Shown here piece after piece: positions 5,859 through 6,631 of a stretch of DNA of 6,631 nucleotides. Position numbers and translations under genes: made by a program. The notes under the pieces are model-generated. The model had not been told where the DNA came from, ran no database searches, and worked only from the letters and a program-made list of their open reading frames with translations. The stretch covers positions 1-6,631 of the forward strand of contig JAPUJS010000009.1 in assembly GCA_027296045.1 (NCBI GenBank). The letters run 5' to 3'. Each line of letters begins with the position of its first letter. The stretch's first letter is position 1. This stretch comes from a bacterium. Lineage in GTDB: Bacteria > Latescibacterota > UBA2968.

Positions 5859-5868
5859 AGTGTGATAA

Positions 5869-5873
5869 CCTCT
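5869..5873 (-). promoter_or_regulatory. Ribosome-binding site of moeB, deciding its start
   Basis: AGAGG lies ten bases upstream of the ATG at 5858. The longer in-frame possibility (TTG at 5936, three bases from the mrp stop) has no purine-rich site, and its extra 26 residues resemble nothing in rhodanese or MoeB proteins. The ATG is therefore preferred. Confidence 0.6.
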
Positions 5874-5907
5874 GTTGGATGTGTGGTTCGGCTGCTGGAT
5901 AAAGGTT

Positions 5908-5936
5908 AATGTATTGAATTTTGATATTTTCCGCAA
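5908..5936 (-). promoter_or_regulatory. Possible sigma-70-type promoter upstream of moeB
   Basis: In the 81-base gap between mrp and moeB, TTGCGG (5936-5931) and TACATT (5913-5908) are separated by 17 bases in an AT-rich stretch. Each hexamer matches the consensus only partly (about four of six), so this is a weak prediction. moeB may instead be transcribed from the promoter of mrp. Confidence 0.25.
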
Positions 5937-5939
5937 GGG

Positions 5940-6631
5940 CTAGGAAATATTGATCTGGGGGCCTTCGCTTTGGAACGCATCGACCCGGTCCATGACCTGT
6001 CGGGCGATTTCGGAAAGGGCCTGTGCTTCCGGGCTGTCGGTTGCCGCAAAGGGTTTTCCGGTGTCGCCGCCTTCCCGAATTTCTGGAAGGATGGGGATCT
6101 GGCCCAGGAGGGGAACGTCGAAGGCTTCGGCCATTTTTTTTCCGCCGCCTTCGCCAAACAAAGGGGTTTTGTCGCCGCAGCAGGGACAGAGGAAGTAGCT
6201 CATGTTTTCGACAATGCCCAGGATGGGGACGTTGACTTTGCGGAACATTTCGATGGATCGGCGGACGTCTTCCAGGGCCACGTCCTGGGGAGTGGTGACA
6301 ATGACGGTGCCGCTTAAGGCAACCGTTTGTGCAAGGGTAAGCTGGGCATCGCCGGTGCCGGGGGGCAGGTCGATGACCAGGTAGTCGAGTTCGCCCCAGG
6401 CGACATCGACCAGAAATTGCTGGATCATTTTGCCCACAATGGGGCCCCGCCAGATGATGGGGGTGTCCGCTCCGGTGATAAACCCGAGAGACATGAGTTT
6501 GATGTCGTAGCTTTCGATGGGGCAGATCTTGTTGTCCTGCATTTGGGGTTCTTCGTCGACGCCCATCATCATCGGGATGTTGGGGCCGTAGATGTCGGCA
6601 TCCAGGAGGCCGACGCTGGCTTCCTGTTTGG
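5940..6631 (-). CDS. Mrp/ApbC family P-loop ATPase, iron-sulfur cluster carrier (N-terminus beyond right edge)
   Basis: The frame is open from the right edge to TAG at 5940, giving about 230 residues of a protein usually 280-370 long. The Walker A motif would lie upstream, outside the window. Visible landmarks are VGLLDADIYGPNIPMMMG (first residues), where the Asp-rich strand leads into the family's DIYGPS/N signature; SLGFITG and WRGPIVGKMIQQF; switch II VIDLPPGTGD; VTTPQDVALEDVRRSIEMF; and ENMSYFLCPCCGDKTPLFGEGGG, carrying the CPxC cysteine pair that bridges the Fe-S cluster between two subunits (here with an additional Cys in the x position). LGQIPILPEIREGGDTGKP completes the fold. Mrp/ApbC/NBP35 proteins bind and hand over [4Fe-4S] clusters in the cytoplasm. 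moeB follows 81 bases downstream and probably shares its transcript, since no terminator is seen between them. Family assignment is firm; the client enzymes are unknown. Confidence 0.95.
   Translation of the reverse strand, partial: KQEASVGLLDADIYGPNIPMMMGVDEEPQMQDNKICPIESYDIKLMSLGFITGADTPIIWRGPIVGKMIQQFLVDVAWGELDYLVIDLPPGTGDAQLTLAQTVALSGTVIVTTPQDVALEDVRRSIEMFRKVNVPILGIVENMSYFLCPCCGDKTPLFGEGGGKKMAEAFDVPLLGQIPILPEIREGGDTGKPFAATDSPEAQALSEIARQVMDRVDAFQSEGPQINIS

Noticed and set aside
1..6631. CRISPR array, tRNA, rRNA, insertion sequence or prophage
   Set aside because: No regularly spaced repeats, cloverleaf-like sequence, transposase motifs or terminal inverted repeats were seen by eye.

Overview
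The window reads like a compact Gram-negative bacterial chromosome segment of fairly high GC. All supported genes lie on the minus strand, so transcription runs from the right edge to the left. The presence of a periplasmic binding protein with a signal peptide, an Mrp/ApbC ATPase and an apparent in-frame selenocysteine codon points to a selenocysteine-using proteobacterium-like organism (a deltaproteobacterial or related lineage is a guess; the sequence alone does not fix the taxon).

From right to left: (1) the C-terminal two thirds of an Mrp/ApbC P-loop ATPase, an Fe-S cluster carrier, cut by the right edge; (2) a rhodanese-MoeB/ThiF fusion whose reading frame is crossed by one in-frame TGA. 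The TGA sits exactly where the family has its conserved C-terminal-domain cysteine (the ThiF Cys184 / MoeB Cys187 position). A bacterial-SECIS-like hairpin begins right behind it and the MoeB sequence continues without a frameshift. I read this as one 394-residue selenoprotein rather than two genes; (3) a strong intrinsic terminator; (4) a three-gene ABC importer, binding protein, then a hairpin, then ATPase, then a fused double permease. The binding protein closely resembles the group annotated as putative selenate ABC transporter binding proteins (PhnD/PtxB superfamily); (5) a divergent protein-kinase-fold protein; (6) a 49-codon remnant of a SAM methyltransferase, overlapping the kinase stop by ATGA; (7) a short AT-rich leader with a small inverted repeat; (8) the N-terminal part of a NAD-dependent epimerase/dehydratase, cut by the left edge.

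The most interesting point is the coupling: a presumed selenium-oxyanion importer lies directly downstream of a gene that apparently needs selenium to be translated in full. Sulfur-carrier activation (MoeB/ThiF) and Fe-S delivery (Mrp) would both serve molybdoenzymes such as formate dehydrogenase, themselves often selenoproteins, but that last link is inference. Standard gene calling would split the MoeB gene at the TGA and lose its C-terminal domain.
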